The notes under the pieces are model-generated. The model saw only the letters and a program-made list of their open reading frames with translations, was not told the origin of the DNA and did no database searches. 64,000 nt of DNA, from contig NC_066601.1 of assembly GCF_905475345.1 (NCBI RefSeq), forward strand, positions 489,501 through 553,500, read 5' to 3'. The translations under genes and the position numbers were made by a program. This DNA comes from Vespula vulgaris (lineage: Eukaryota; Arthropoda; Insecta; Hymenoptera; Vespidae). Shown in pieces: positions 1 through 15,948 of the stretch; the stretch's first letter is position 1; each line of letters opens with the position of its first letter.

Positions 1-240
1 TTTTATAATATTATAGAGAAATAAAGCATACAAATATGTAAAAATGATGATACCATTTTATTAGATTTTATTGAAGTCGTAAAAAAGAGTAAAATATATT
101 TTATCGTACTTGTACCGTACTGTTAAATATGGTAGATGATTAGCACAATTCAATAATAATAACAGGGTTTTAAGTTCAGATTTCACTAAACAGTCTGAAG
201 AACTATTGTAGTAAAAGAAGGATATAGAAGCTCACGGATA
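1..240 (-). other. 3' UTR of PRMT1
   Basis: AT-rich non-coding sequence downstream of the PRMT1 stop codon, which lies on the minus strand. An AATAAA polyadenylation hexamer on the minus strand (TTTATT at 57-62 on the plus strand) is a plausible 3' end about 180 nt after the stop. No other signal is visible. Confidence 0.55.
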
Positions 241-2271
<2,031 letters not shown>

Positions 2272-3321
2272 TTTGTTCCGCGTCACAGCAGACGACTAGT
2301 TTCAGGAACGTATGCAACCGTGGACATAACGGGTGAATTCACGTACTATTAATCGAATAAAGACAAATTACAATCAGAAATTAGAAAAACGATATTATTT
2401 AATAACAATGCATATAGATGAATAATTATTATCAATAAAAGCTTATTAAGTATGAAAGGCAATTCAACACCTTATGAAAATGCAGATTATACTATTTGTA
2501 AAACGTAGTATATATTGATAACATAAATAGTATATTACCATTTAATATTGTAGCAACTATTTTTTTCGAAATAACACACTTTACAACTATATCTCTATGA
2601 TATCAATATTCCACATTATTTCAAGTTTTAATCTACTCCAAAATTGATGTACAACTTTTTCTATGCAACTGTAACATTTAACAATAATAAATCTTTTAAT
2701 AATAAATAACGTCAATTCTTTGTTAAATATAATCTCACATTGATTTTTCAATCATTCGATACAAGAGACTATATAAAAGGAACATACAGATGGTAAAAAC
2801 GGTTGTCACGAAAGACGGAATGACGGAATGTCCTGGAAGGTGCGATTCTCAACAGCAAAGAATCATTTGATACGTCCCTGCGGGATGCGCAGTGCGGTCA
2901 TCCGAATATTCGTTTTATCTCGTGTTAAATGTATTTATTTATCTCAGTATTGCTGTGAAAAATCCTATTTTTATCAAGTGCGAAGATGTCGAATAAAATA
3001 ATTCATAATATTTCAACGTAAGAATAAATTCGAATTCATGCCTTCGTTCAGTTGTTGTCACACGGATAAAAAAGTGTCGTCCAATAAGGAGCGAGTATAG
3101 CTGACAAGTTGCGTCGGGGTGGAAATGGGCAGGGAACGGGAGCTTGTACGCATTCGTGCCGTGAAGTGTTGCTTTCTTGAAGGGGGTCATCAACTACTCC
3201 TCATACATCAAATTTCATTTGTGATTCTCGTCTGTGAAAACGGGATACGTAATTATTTTTAATGTGCCGCGAGTATCAGTGGTCAAAGATTGTTTACATG
3301 GTGATCGTAAAACGTTAGAAG
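2272..3321. promoter_or_regulatory. Divergent intergenic region PRMT1 / ARID4
   Basis: About 1.05 kb between the PRMT1 start (minus) and the ARID4 start (plus). It must contain both 5' leaders and promoters. The PRMT1 initiation context is CAAAATGG. GC-richer patches at 2270-2335 and 2790-3180 are candidates for the two core promoters, but I see no convincing TATA box. The sequence at 2939-3193 is open on the minus strand but has no coding character. Confidence 0.5.
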
Positions 3322-6300
3322 ATGCTGGTAAGCAAACAGGCGGGAGAAAAGAGTTTCATGTTACGACAAGTGTATGAACATCGCATATACTGCGATCTAT
3401 CTTTTTCTTCTTTTCATTTTTTTTCACTCTTCTTTACATCATGCTTTTTCGATAGGATTAAAAATACTGTTTGTGATTATACGATTACGATCTTGTTCCT
3501 CGTACCCTTCTTCTTTCCTCCACATATGTCTTAGCTCTGTATCTCCTTCGAGGTTACAATTATTTTGCGATATTTAGGAAAGTAGTAAACTGTCACGAAT
3601 GGTAGTATCTTTTCTTAATATAAATTTGCCTTAAAGATATGAAATTATGGTCTTCTGACTAAAAATATATTCACCCATGAAACTTTCGTCGATCGCGACG
3701 TAAAGTATCTCCTTCGTGTTAAGAGAAGTTACTTCCTAATTCCTACAAAAAAATAATTGTTGACGTAAACAATGACAATTGAGATCGATATTTTGCTTAT
3801 TTTTTCTTTTGTTTACTTTATGTTAGAAATATTTGTTTTACCGCTTTTGATAATTCAACCAATTATGACGGAAGAATGTGTGTATATATTTGCGCGCGCG
3901 CGCGCGCGCATACTTGACGACGCAAGCATTCATGCATGTATATATGCATACGCGCGCGAGCGTAATATATATTTCGGAAAGTTTCAAAAGCGTGGCTTAT
4001 TAGATGTTTTTATACGTTGTTTTATTTCCAATAATTGTCATTGAAAATTTAATAACATGTCAAACTGTACACATGTATATGTATTTATATTATGCAATTT
4101 AACAATTGTAATATTATTTAAATGAATATTATTATTTTATTATTATTCTGTATTTAAATTAACTATAATTTATTGTAGGGGGACGATCCGCCGTACCTGT
4201 CAGTAGGTACGGAGGTTAGTGCTAAATACAAAGGTGCCTTCTGTGAAGCAAAGATTCGGAAGGTAGTAAGATCTGTGAAATGTCGAGTAACTTATAAACA
4301 AGGATTAGGTACTGCTACAGTTACTGATGATCAGATAAGGGGGACTTTAAGAGTTGGTGCCTCTGTGGAAGCAAGACATAGTGATAAGAAAGAATTTGTA
4401 GAAGCTACTATTACTAAGATACAAGATTGCAGTCAATATACTGTAGTTTTTGATGATGGAGACATTACTACTTTAAGAAGAACTGCTCTTTGTTTGAAGA
4501 GTGGACGACATTTTGCAGAAAGTGAAACATTGGACCAACTTCCTTTAACACATCCTGAACATTTTGGAAATCCTGTTATTGGAGGAAGGAGAGGAAGACG
4601 GTCAAGGCAAGCTCAGTATGTAGGCTTAATAAGATACAACAAGAAGTTATTGCAAAGTTCTATGCTTAGTAACAAGCATATATACTATGTACACATATAA
4701 TTGATGTGTCATCTATATGATATTTAATTGAATTTTAAGAAAATCAATCTCAGTTATACACACACAAAAACATACATACATATAACTATTTTATAATTTA
4801 ATATTATAGAGATGAAAGTAGTGATGATGAAGATAGTCCTCCTAGAGGAAATCGTGATTCTGCTTCTAATATGGGAGGAAAAGAAGGTGTTGAAACAGAA
4901 CCTGAAATTGGACGAGTTGTTTGTGTTGAATTGGGAGACAAAAAGAAAAAAGATAACTGGTTTCCAGGATTGGTAGTAGCTCCTACTGCTCAAGATACTG
5001 TACGAATTAGAGTAAGAGATGATTACTTGGTGCGTTCATTCAAAGATGCAAGATAGTAAGTAGTATTTATTTGATATAATAATAAAATATTTTTATGAAA
5101 AATTTTGGAATATCTGAGACTATGAATTATGATGTTTTTAACCCTCTTTAAATTATTTTCCTATTTAAATAAAAAATTGTACAACATGAAATTAACAATA
5201 ATTTGGATATGAATCGATAATTAATTTACAATTTTTTAATATTTTATTACAAAAAAATGATCTGTTACTTTGAAGTCACAATGGGCTACTATATTTATAT
5301 ATAAATGTAATCTAATTTTATATATAGAAGTTTGTAAAACAATTTGCATTTTGAGTTTGATATTGTATCTAAAACATTTTATTTTAGGAGCACCTTTACA
5401 CCTTGGCATTTTACAATGCTCCATCTTATCGGAAAAGATCAACAAATGAGCTATTTCATCCCTTCGCACATATACATTTTATTTATACGATGTTGAATGA
5501 ATAATATTGGTTGCTTTTACGATTTATCTTTATTAATATTTCTTATTTTTTTACTTCCAAATTTTTTGTTCAATGTTTCAGTTTATGTATTTCAGGCCTA
5601 TATGTTATCATTATAGCTTGATGTGATACAAAAGCTATAAAGCTACATGATATGGAAGTAGCAACAAATTCGTTACATAAATGTGATGGAAAAAAAGAGA
5701 CAATTGTTATACAAAATTTTATAATTATTATATAGTTCTTTTTTGTTTATTGAAATAATGAAAAAATAAAAAACAGTATAATATTCACATGAAGTAATTA
5801 CTATCTATCAAAACAAATTTAAATAGTATGCACTCTTGAGAAGTAAGAACTGTAAATTGCTATAAACAAACTTCTTAATTATGAAAGAATGATATAACCA
5901 TAACATGCAATGCCAGTTTATGGTGATACAGTAAAATAAGACTTAAAAATACTGATGTGTAAGTGCGTGACTTTAAAGTTTCAATGCACTATAGAGGGTT
6001 AAGATAATTTTGAGTAACAAATTAAATTTTTATTAATCAGTTGCAACAACATATCATTTATCTTTCAATTTATTTAATTTTTTATTTTGAAAATTCTGAT
6101 GGTTTTTAAAATGATAACTAATATTACCAATAGAATGACATATGTACAAAGTGTTATGGCAATACTGGTACAATTAGCAGGGAAGTGATTCCTCCTAAAT
6201 AAGTTGAAAATGTAGAGTATAGTTTGTTTACAAACACGAGCAGTGCTATTATCTGTTTCCTCTTGTTGCTACTATCATGCTATAACAGTTGATCCATTCG

Positions 6301-9300
6301 ATGTTCTTTCAATCTGTAACGATGTCAAGATATACTACGCGAAAATACGTAGATATAGTCCTCTGTTTAGGATCATGCAATAGTAATGCTTTCACAATAA
6401 TCGTTTGTATCAAGAACTCTACCTAAATCGCTATCATTGATGAATTGATTGTAAGAACAGAATGAAATCTTTTGGAAAGTAGTTCTTTCAGTCTGTTTTG
6501 AATAATAAGTATAAATATATCATATAGATTTTAAAAGTTAGTTTTCTCGAAAATGGCGTCTTATATGCAAAAACTGTACTCTACATTTTAGACTTATTTT
6601 TTCACCGGACCTTTATAACAGGGTTACTCCCTGCATGGTTGTATCACTGCTGTTGGAGCATCCTGTACACACACAAACACACATGTACACATGTACACGT
6701 ACGTACATGCATACATACATATTATTGTCATTATTATTATTATTATTATATTTCTCATAATTATAGCTATACAGTGCCGAAAAAGGAAGCAACTGAATTT
6801 ACTAAGGAATTGGTCAATAAAGTTGAAAACAGTACATTGAAAGTTGCAGTTGAAAAAGCATTGTTATTTCTAGAAAAAAATGAATTGCCACCACATTGGG
6901 ATAGGGATTCTTTATTTGGGAATTCTGTTTCTAGTGGTAATAGTGATTCTGATAGAGAATTGGACTCTGATGTGAGTGTTATATTTAATTATTTATGTAT
7001 ACTATTTAAAATTTGTAGTATATATAAAACATAACATATAACATATTTTTATAGAGTTCAGATGATGAACCACGTGAAGAAAAAGATCATTTTGTGGCAC
7101 AATTATATAAATTTATGGATGATAGAGGCACACCAATAAATAATTGTCCAATGATTGGCTCTGAAGACATAGATTTATATAGATTATTTCGAGCAGTTTA
7201 CAAGTTAGGTGGTTACAATCGCGTTACAAATCAAAATCAATGGAAATCGATAACACGTCGTTTAAGCTTTTCAATGCAAAATTCACCATCTACGCACAAT
7301 TTGGTGAAACAGGCTTATAAAAAATTTTTACATTCTTTCGAAGATTTTTATAGAAAGTTAGGTTGTACTATGGTGAACCATCCAAGAGGTAGTACGCGGA
7401 AACAACGTCCTGGTAGAAGTCTGATTAGAGATAAGGACAGAAATACTCCTATTCCACCACCGGCTCCAGTACCAAAGAACGAGAAAGAGGAAGATGAGAA
7501 AAAGTCACAAGAAGATGAGAAGAAAGATAAAAAGGAAACAAAAAAGGAACAGTTAAAAGAGGATGAATCGAAGTTAAAAAAGAAAGATGATTTAGACGAA
7601 GTCGGAAGTGGGCAAGAAAGTGATATAAACGTTGAGGCAGATCCAGAAACTTCTAGTAGTGAGAAATCTCCAAAAATTTCTCCTCAAATTGCATCATTAC
7701 CAAGTAGAGCTAAGTCCAAAAGTAAAGACGACGTGAAAAAAAAAGTTATAGAAAAGAAAAAAAGTGAAATTAAGAAACAAGACAAAAAGGATGAAAAAGT
7801 TAAAGAAGAAGAGGCTGCTAAAACAAGATCTAAATCCAAGGATGATACAGTGAAAAATAAAGCTTCTTCTGAAGCAAGGGAAACGCGAACCCCGTCCAGA
7901 GAATCTGAAAGAAGAGCTTTGACGAAGCAAAGACGTTTAACAGATGAGGAATTAAAACGACGTGGTAGGAAACGTAAAGAGTATGAAGTTGAAAAATCGA
8001 GGAATGATGAACAACCAGCAGAATCGGCACCCTGTTATAAAGGTCCGGTGGAATTAGGTGATAGATTAAAAGTTTATTATGGACCAACTCACGAATCTAA
8101 AGTCACATATGAAGCGAAGATTATTGATATGGAGAAAGATGGTACAGAACCAATGTATCTTGTACATTATACTGGGTGGAATACAAGATATGACGAATGG
8201 ATCAAGCCATCAAGAATTGCTCAAAATTTTACTCAGGCCCAGGGTAGAGTAAAACGTATTAAAGTCACACCCCGTCCTCAAACGCCTAGTACAAATATTT
8301 CTGGTAATGTCAATAAATCTTCAAAAAGTAATGGTAATGGTGCTTCGAATGCATCTCAAAATCGTCGTAGAGCACAAAGTGTAGTTCCTGTTACTAGTAC
8401 TACATCTACATCCTCAAAAGAAGTAAAAAAAGAGGAGAAAGAAAAGGACAAAGAAATAACGCAGCCCATTAGGTCAACCACACCATTATCAGTAACAAGT
8501 ACAAGTTCTAGAACAAAAAGTCCTGCAACACCAGCTAATAACAGACAGACTAGAACAAACAAAAACGTAGATCTTTCTGGAATCGAACCTCGTAGACGTA
8601 CTAGAAGAACGTCAGGTCATACAGACATATCAATTCCATCAGAAACTGAAGATAGTGAAGCATATGAGTCTGACACTACTGAACCAGATCAAGCAAAAAC
8701 AAGATCAAAAGGAATAGAGGAAAGAAAACGAAGAGATGTTAGAAATCGAGAAGATAGAATTAAAGCTGATGATATTAGTGAAGGAGAGGATGATAAAGAT
8801 AACGTAGAGGAACCTCGTAGAGGTCGTAGATTAAGAAGAACGCTTGGTAAGGTGCAAGGTGTTAAATCTGAACCTGATAGCGATGAAGAACAACCAAAAG
8901 GTAGAGATTTTGATCTGAATCAAATAAGATCTGAATTAAAAGGATTTGATAAAGCAGTTAAATTAGAATTAGTTCGAGTTGAACCAGATCCCGAGGATGG
9001 TATTAAAACAGAAGAAAAGGAAAATGTTTCTACTTTAATTTCTTCCAAAATAGAGAAAAGTGTAGAAGTAATAAAAACAGAAAGCATTCCAGATCCAAAA
9101 CCTATAGATAATACTGAAGATATTTATGAATTTAAAGAACCGGAACCTTTTGAATTTGAAGTTAGAAATAAAAGAGATACAAACGCCGATAAAGATAAAA
9201 TGAAGAAAAGAATGTTCGAAGAAGAACCTAAAAGTCCGAAGAAAAAACAAAAAGCAATTACAAGTCCAATAACCAAAGATACAAAATCTGATTCGGATAA

Positions 9301-11859
9301 CGATTCTCGTAAGAAAACCAGAAAGTTGTTTAGTAAACGAGCTGATGACTCTAACGATACAATACCCCTTAATAAGCCATTACAACCAACACCTATAACA
9401 TGTGAAGAGGCATTTGATAAACTTTGTGTACCTCCATCATCATTTAATCATAGTAAGCCATCACCAACTTTGGAAGAAACTGGAAAAGTAGTTAACAGTA
9501 TAGATCTTCTGTTTAGTGATTTACCAGGTGATGATGATGGTACCCATGATGACTCTGAAGATCGTTTAATAATATCAGAAACGGAAGTTTCTGAAACTGA
9601 ACAAGAAAATTTATTTACTTATCATCAAGAAATGTTTACAACATCTGATTTAACTGACACAATTGATTTAGATAAAGGAACAACTAATACTCCATCTGAG
9701 CCAATAAGAGACGATTTAACATCAGTTATTGTGAATAAATCAGGAGGAACTTTGGAACAGAAACAAAATGCAAAGTCATCACCCGTATCAAGACAATCTC
9801 CAGAATTAAGAACACTCGATGCCAAACTTTTAAATATTCAGCCAATTTTATCACCAGTTGTAGTTACACCTGCTCCCATAAGTGCAAGACTTCCAGCCAC
9901 ATCTACAATAGAAGAAAAACTGTCAGCTGCAGCAATGGCTTTTAGAAATAAAACAAAAGATACTCCAAAAGAAGATGAAGTTCCTGAATCTATACGAAAA
10001 CTTAATAAAGAAGTTACCAAAAAAGTAGATGCTAGTGTCTTGCATAAGAATAAGGAAGATCAGATTACTTCCAAACATGAAATAGATAGTAGAAAACGAG
10101 AAGAAGATACTGTAGTGAAAGAAGAAGAGCAAAGAAGAGAAATAATGCGTGTAGTTATTAAGCAAAAGGAAGAAGAACTTCAACAATTAAAATTAAAGAA
10201 AGAATGCGAACTAAAGAAATTTACAGAAATAAAAATTGTTACTGAGCAAAGAAAAATTCAAGATAGTAAAGATGATGATTGGAAGAACGAAGATAATACA
10301 GGATGCAATATAATAAAAGAAGAAGATATTAAGGAAGAAGATTCAAAAGAGAGAGAAAAAGATAAGCGGAAGAAAGTCGTAAATCAAGAAATCGTAGATT
10401 CGACAGATAGCAGCGATTCTGAACAGAGGCTTGTAATTGACAATGAAGAGCCTCAAGATATAAAAGACCCTATATCAAACTTTGATACTAAATTGAGGGT
10501 AGAGTTAGATAAATTTCAAGATAACCAGGAACGATATCCAAAAATGCAAACGCCAAAACCTGTACAAAATTTGAATCCTCAACAACAGGAGTGTATTTCT
10601 GATTTTAAATCAGAATCAATATCTATTGCTAAGACAGATGAAGAAGGTGAAACAATCAATTCTTTACTTTGCGAAGAAGAAATTCCTGGTTCCCCTGCTC
10701 CTGCTATTGAGAATATAGAGGAAGATAATGCAGGTCCTTCATGTTCACCTCCACAAGCTGAAACTAATGAAAATAATATAGTTTTAATGGAAATGCCTTT
10801 TGCAAGTGCTCCAACTTCTGGTGAAAGCACAACTAGTAACACTGTTGCTACTCTTAGTATGGCATTGCCAAAGCCTGTTGAAACATCAATTCCATCTGCA
10901 TTACCAATACAACAAAATCCTACGCTTGGATTACGACAACAAGTACAGCATCAACATTTACCAGCTCTTATACCTGCACAAAGAAGGGAAAGCAATGATG
11001 CAGCACCTGTAATGGATAATACCCCTCCTACAACACCAGATTCAAGTATTTCAAACATCTCTGGATCTCCTAGAGAGGAAAGAACTGGTGGTTCCTCGCC
11101 AACCTCTGAAGATAATATGAAATTAAATCGAGATAGTTCTGAAGCAGATAATGATAGTGGTGGCAAGGGACAAGGATTTAGTGAAGACGATATATTACCA
11201 AATTCTGAACGAAATTCGGCAGATAGAGCATTAAAACCTCCAGCAAAACGATCTGTGGAAGACGCTCAAAGTCCGAAGAAACGAAAGAGAAATAGAAAAC
11301 ATTCGGAATGTGGGGGAAATCCTCCTAAAAAAACTGGTAGGCAAAGTGGCCGGCATACCAGACACGGTGCTGGAAGTGATAGTGATGATACAAGCGAAGG
11401 ATCTAATTTATGTTTAGTAAATCCAACATCTACAAATCACACGAATATTAATAGTGTCACAGATCTCAACAATTACTCATCAAGATCACCTAGACAAGTG
11501 AAATACAATTTCTATGTGGAATTAGGTAAATTAAAAACAATAAGGTTTTTTTTGCAATTTACATAAGATATAAATCTCATGTGTTATTTTATTACAGGTC
11601 CAGAATTGGATGGAAGCCAAAGGATAGCTGTATTGCAACAAAAATTAGCAGAACTACGCCAAACATATAATGCTGTAAAAGTTGAACTTGCTGCTATAGA
11701 AAGACGTAAAAAGAAATTACGAAGAAGAGAACGGGAAGGTAAGCGATATAAAACTGTTTTATTTTTAAAAAACTTATGAATTTATGTAAAAATTATATAT
11801 ATATATTCTTTTCAGCTACAAAAGCAGCTAAAGCGGAGATGCAACAGGCATGTTCGTGA
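3322..11859 (+). CDS. ARID4A/B-like chromatin regulator (RBBP1 family)
   Basis: Nuclear scaffold of Sin3/HDAC-type co-repressor complexes that binds DNA through an ARID and chromatin through Tudor and chromobarrel modules. Exons: 3322-3327, 4179-4615, 4810-5055, 6767-6971, 7055-11525, 11598-11738 and 11816-11859. All phases agree and give 1849 residues. The N-terminal Tudor/RBB1NT block begins [16 protein letters not shown] and contains YTVVFDDGD. The ARID spans about residues 309-400 ([24 protein letters not shown]). The chromobarrel is at about 629-690 ([25 protein letters not shown]). A long acidic and lysine-rich disordered middle follows. The conserved C-terminal coiled coil begins [15 protein letters not shown]. 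The first exon carries only two codons (ATGCTG followed by GTAAGC); it is inferred because the family begins with a short leader just before DPPYL. The 1711-nt third intron carries a TTAA-flanked element. Drosophila's counterpart is probably hat-trick. Confidence 0.92.
5142..5998. mobile_element. TTAA-flanked piggyBac-like non-autonomous element
   Basis: An 857-bp segment inside the third ARID4 intron is bounded on both sides by TTAA (5138-5141 and 5999-6002). It begins CCCTCTTTAA and its other end reads CCCTCTATAG in reverse complement. That is a short imperfect terminal inverted repeat starting CCCTCT, with TTAA target duplications, as in piggyBac elements. No transposase reading frame is visible inside, so it would be a MITE or an internally deleted copy. 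TTAA is common in AT-rich DNA, so the call rests on the paired ends. Confidence 0.5.
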
Positions 11860-14800
11860 TGGGCTGTGTTTGACAGCAACCTGCATATCTCCATGTACTA
11901 AAATCTTTTATATATGTGTATGTAACCATCTATGTATACGTGCATGTATACATACACATCAAGATCAAAGATTACAGTATGGGCACTCTGCAATCACGGC
12001 AAATTTCATGACAATTTTTACCTGTCTACCTAGGACTGCTTAGGTAACTTTCCCCATTAATATAAATTGTAGATATAGATATAAGATTAGATTTAAAGTA
12101 ACATTTAAAAAACGGTATATATATTGACACATACATTCTGTTGTACACTTTTTTAACAGACGCACGATAGGGCTGTTAACTAATATTTTTCTTTTGATTG
12201 GTTATTTAATTATTTCAAAGGAGAAGTACAAATATCACACAAATGTGTTATTATTTAAAAATAGTCTAAAAATAATCATTACTAATTTGAACATAAAGAT
12301 GTATGGGGATACATTTATGTATATGAGGTACGTTTCTCCTTAGCAAATTAAATCTTGCTTTTGAGTCCAGTGTTTGTGCCATTGTGGTTGAGCTGTTTTC
12401 AAGACGATTAAATGTCTCTAATCTCATAAGTACAAGCGCTGTGTCTCATAGCGAAGAAAATGTAAATAGGATTTGTAATATCATTATTGGCACGCAACTA
12501 TGTACATTATATATAACAAGAATAGAATTTGTACAATCTAAATTTTTTATTTAATAGATGTATTACAATTTGATGTTATTCTTGATGCATTACATGAATA
12601 ATAATGAATAACGTATTCCAAGCAATGTGTGGCTGTACAATTGCAAGGCATAAGTGAAAGTATACATCACCAACACTTATGAGGTACAGCATAATTTTCA
12701 ATATTAGACAAAGGGAGATATGTATTATTTTAAATTATGTATATATTTTAGGAGAATAAATATCTTATATTATTTATAAAGATATAAAAATATTTGTTTG
12801 TATTTACACAAAAATTGTACATGTATTTTGTTTAAACTGGGATGTCAACAGCATATAGTTAATGTCTGATTTTTTTTTAATTTTTTAAGAGTTTGTCATG
12901 AATGCAGCTCAACATATCTATGAGCTCTAAAATTTTTATCTCCTAAACGAAAAATTGGTAACTATCATTGTACTTTAGTCATTTATAGCTTTATTGTCAT
13001 TGTCTATGATTGGTTAAAAATGCACATACTCACATACATTTATATTTTTATTTGAATATATAAGTATCCTCATGTATTAAGAAACGAAGATTAAGCTTAT
13101 GTAAGCTCAGAACCACAAATCAAATAACCTTGAATGGGGCTAAATTTGTATGAAACATGTTGGCTGAAAAGAGAATGAAATTTTATATAGATATATAGTA
13201 TATATTTTTTATAAGAAATCAGTTGTGGACATATTTAATGATAAAATGATCACACTGATTGGGGAAAATAGTAAGAAAGTGGGGAGTTAGACTCTCTAAA
13301 TCTTTGTACATAGTTTACATCGCTTGCATTGAGTACACTTATAAGTCAGTTTATAGTATGTAGTTGTTTATCGCACAGGAGTTTACACATTACTGTCAAA
13401 TGGTTTCAGAAATCTTGCAGTAATATTTGCTATATGTTTAACTTAATAAGTAGAAAGGATGTATGTCATCGCTTATGAAGATTTTTATGTACTTGGTCAA
13501 ATTTGTGAAAAAATATGATAAATAATTTTGTTTTTGTTTTAATATTTGCATTTGCTAGAAGCAAGAGAGATCACTAATTTAAGAAATAATTATAAATATA
13601 TTATATTAATATTGTTTATTCTAAAAAAATTAATGCTAAACACACACACACACACACACTTTGATATTAAAAAATAATATATCATAAATATTATAATATA
13701 AATATAGATCCCTATTATTATTGGTACACAGGAACACATTTTGCCTTTACTTGTTGAACTATTATATACATGAAAAACAATGTTATATGAACCAAATAGT
13801 AAAATTAAATGAAAAATATAGTCATTATTTACTTATGTCTTTGTCTAATATAAAATTTTCGATTGCTATTCTACTGTGTTATACCTGTATACTATATTGT
13901 ACAGTATCAGACATCTTTAAACTGTGTATGTAGTATTTCTGCCATATGTGTATGTAAATATAACTTTACAATCATGAAAGGAGAATGTTTTATTGTGCAT
14001 GGAATAGCATAAGATATATTATATGGAAAATTATACAAAAATTATTTTTAAATTATTAGGCCATTATTTTTTTCATTTTAATAATTACCATTTTGAAAAT
14101 GTTCCAAAAATTTGTTAATTTTGGGGAAATGAACCCTTTTTTGTTTTTTTACTTAGTATATTAATAATGTTATCTACATATATTTTGAGCCCACTATATA
14201 TATATTGTCAAAAACATTTACAATATTGTTTAATTAAATGTATTATTATTACATTATAATCATTGATTGATAAGCAAAAAGATATTGTTTTTGTATTATA
14301 TGCAGAATTAGAATCGTTATTCCTGCACATAATTTATATATTAAACAAAACAATTATTACAATTAATTTATTAATTATTAATATAATGTTGATATTAATA
14401 GATTTCTTAAATCAAATCTTAAATATTTAATTACCTATTTTCTTATATAAACACAATGAATTGTGTAAAATTAAACTAAATGAAATTTGGATTAAATTGA
14501 ATTATATTGAACGACTTTTTTAAAATTACTTGACATTATGTAAAAATTACTAAACAAATACTTAAATTTAAATTGTTTCTATATAACACCAAGTACAACA
14601 GGCAAAAGTTGAGTGATGATTACATCCTTTCCTACTATAAAAACACTTATCTTCCTTGTAAATTATACAATGTTATATGTGAAATAATACATATAGAAAG
14701 CACAATGTGTATTGTGACGCGATTCATTAATATTGTTCCACATAACATTTAATTGTGTTAGCATACATTGTTAACAAATAAATCTTATCATACAAAAATT

Positions 14801-15360
14801 ATGTGAAGATCGTTTCCCTTATTATTTATACTGCTTACACGAATATATATTTTATTAATGAAATATTTGACAATACAAAACAGAACTGACGTAATAACTG
14901 CGCAGTTAAATTTTGTAAAGACTGTTTATTATATCATTGCTTAAAGAGAAAAAGGAATATTAAAATTCTTTAAAAACATTACATAAAAATACATAATATT
15001 ATGTTAACATAATATACAAATATTTTTTATATGCATATCTCTGCAGATATAATGCTTTTAATATAACATTCATCTGCTGATTCTTAAAAATCAGTGGGAT
15101 TGAATAATACGATGTATATAATGTAAATATACAATGATTGCAATACGTGTCCCATCACTATTTTAAATGATCAATTTATTGATATTTTTCTTCATTTGTT
15201 TTAAAGGAAAATGTGTCATTTTTCATGAACTTTACTATTTCTCAGTTACTATAGATTATTATGAAATAAGTATGTAAGTATACAATTTCTACATTTCTAT
15301 TGACTCAATAGTATTTGTGTAATATTCTGAAAAAATAATTTATTATAAAATAAATGTATA

Positions 15361-15408
<48 letters not shown>

Positions 15409-15948
15409 CACATGAAATTATTAAAGATACTATGATAATTTTTTTAAAGTATGATAATATAGAATAAAACATCCATTAAAGTATTTAAATATTATTATGT
15501 TTTCACAAAAGATACTACCCAAGATATAATTTCTTCTTAGAAAAGTTATTAGATTATATGATCATCAACCCAAAGTCTACTTTGTACAATCTCATTGTAC
15601 CTAATAAAAGATTTAATATATATAGCACATAAATAAAAAATTATTTTTGTTGTCAAATAATAATTGCATCTAAAGTATCGAAGTATAACATTTGGGATAC
15701 TGAAAAATAATTAACAAATTTTGCGATATTACAAACTTCAGTCTACTACGACAATATTTGACTACCCTACTAAAAATTTGTCTTTAAGTAGATTATATGA
15801 AGATGTTAAATTGTTCTACTTAATTCACACTTTTTACCTAACAGCTTTATACCTTAATAACGATTTTGCGAGGAAATGATATGGATAAAACTCAAGAGAT
15901 ACTTAGTGTTGTTGAAAAAAAAAAAAGGGATTATCATGATTGTACATG
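11860..15948. other. ARID4 3' UTR and convergent intergenic region
   Basis: About 4.1 kb between the ARID4 stop and the end of the ZAD gene, which lies on the other strand. The AT-rich sequence has stop codons in every frame and no coding exon that I can recognise. It probably includes a long ARID4 3' UTR; AATAAA hexamers occur near 12757 and 14776 on the plus strand. It also holds a CA microsatellite near 13641 and a TA microsatellite at about 15364-15401. No structured RNA is recognised. Confidence 0.5.
15364..15401. repeat. (TA)n microsatellite
   Basis: An uninterrupted run of alternating T and A, about 38 nt, in the convergent region between ARID4 and the ZAD gene. Confidence 0.9.

Noticed and set aside
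8356..10842. Several minus-strand frames of 60-90 codons across the long ARID4 exon
   Set aside because: Antisense shadows of a conserved coding exon.
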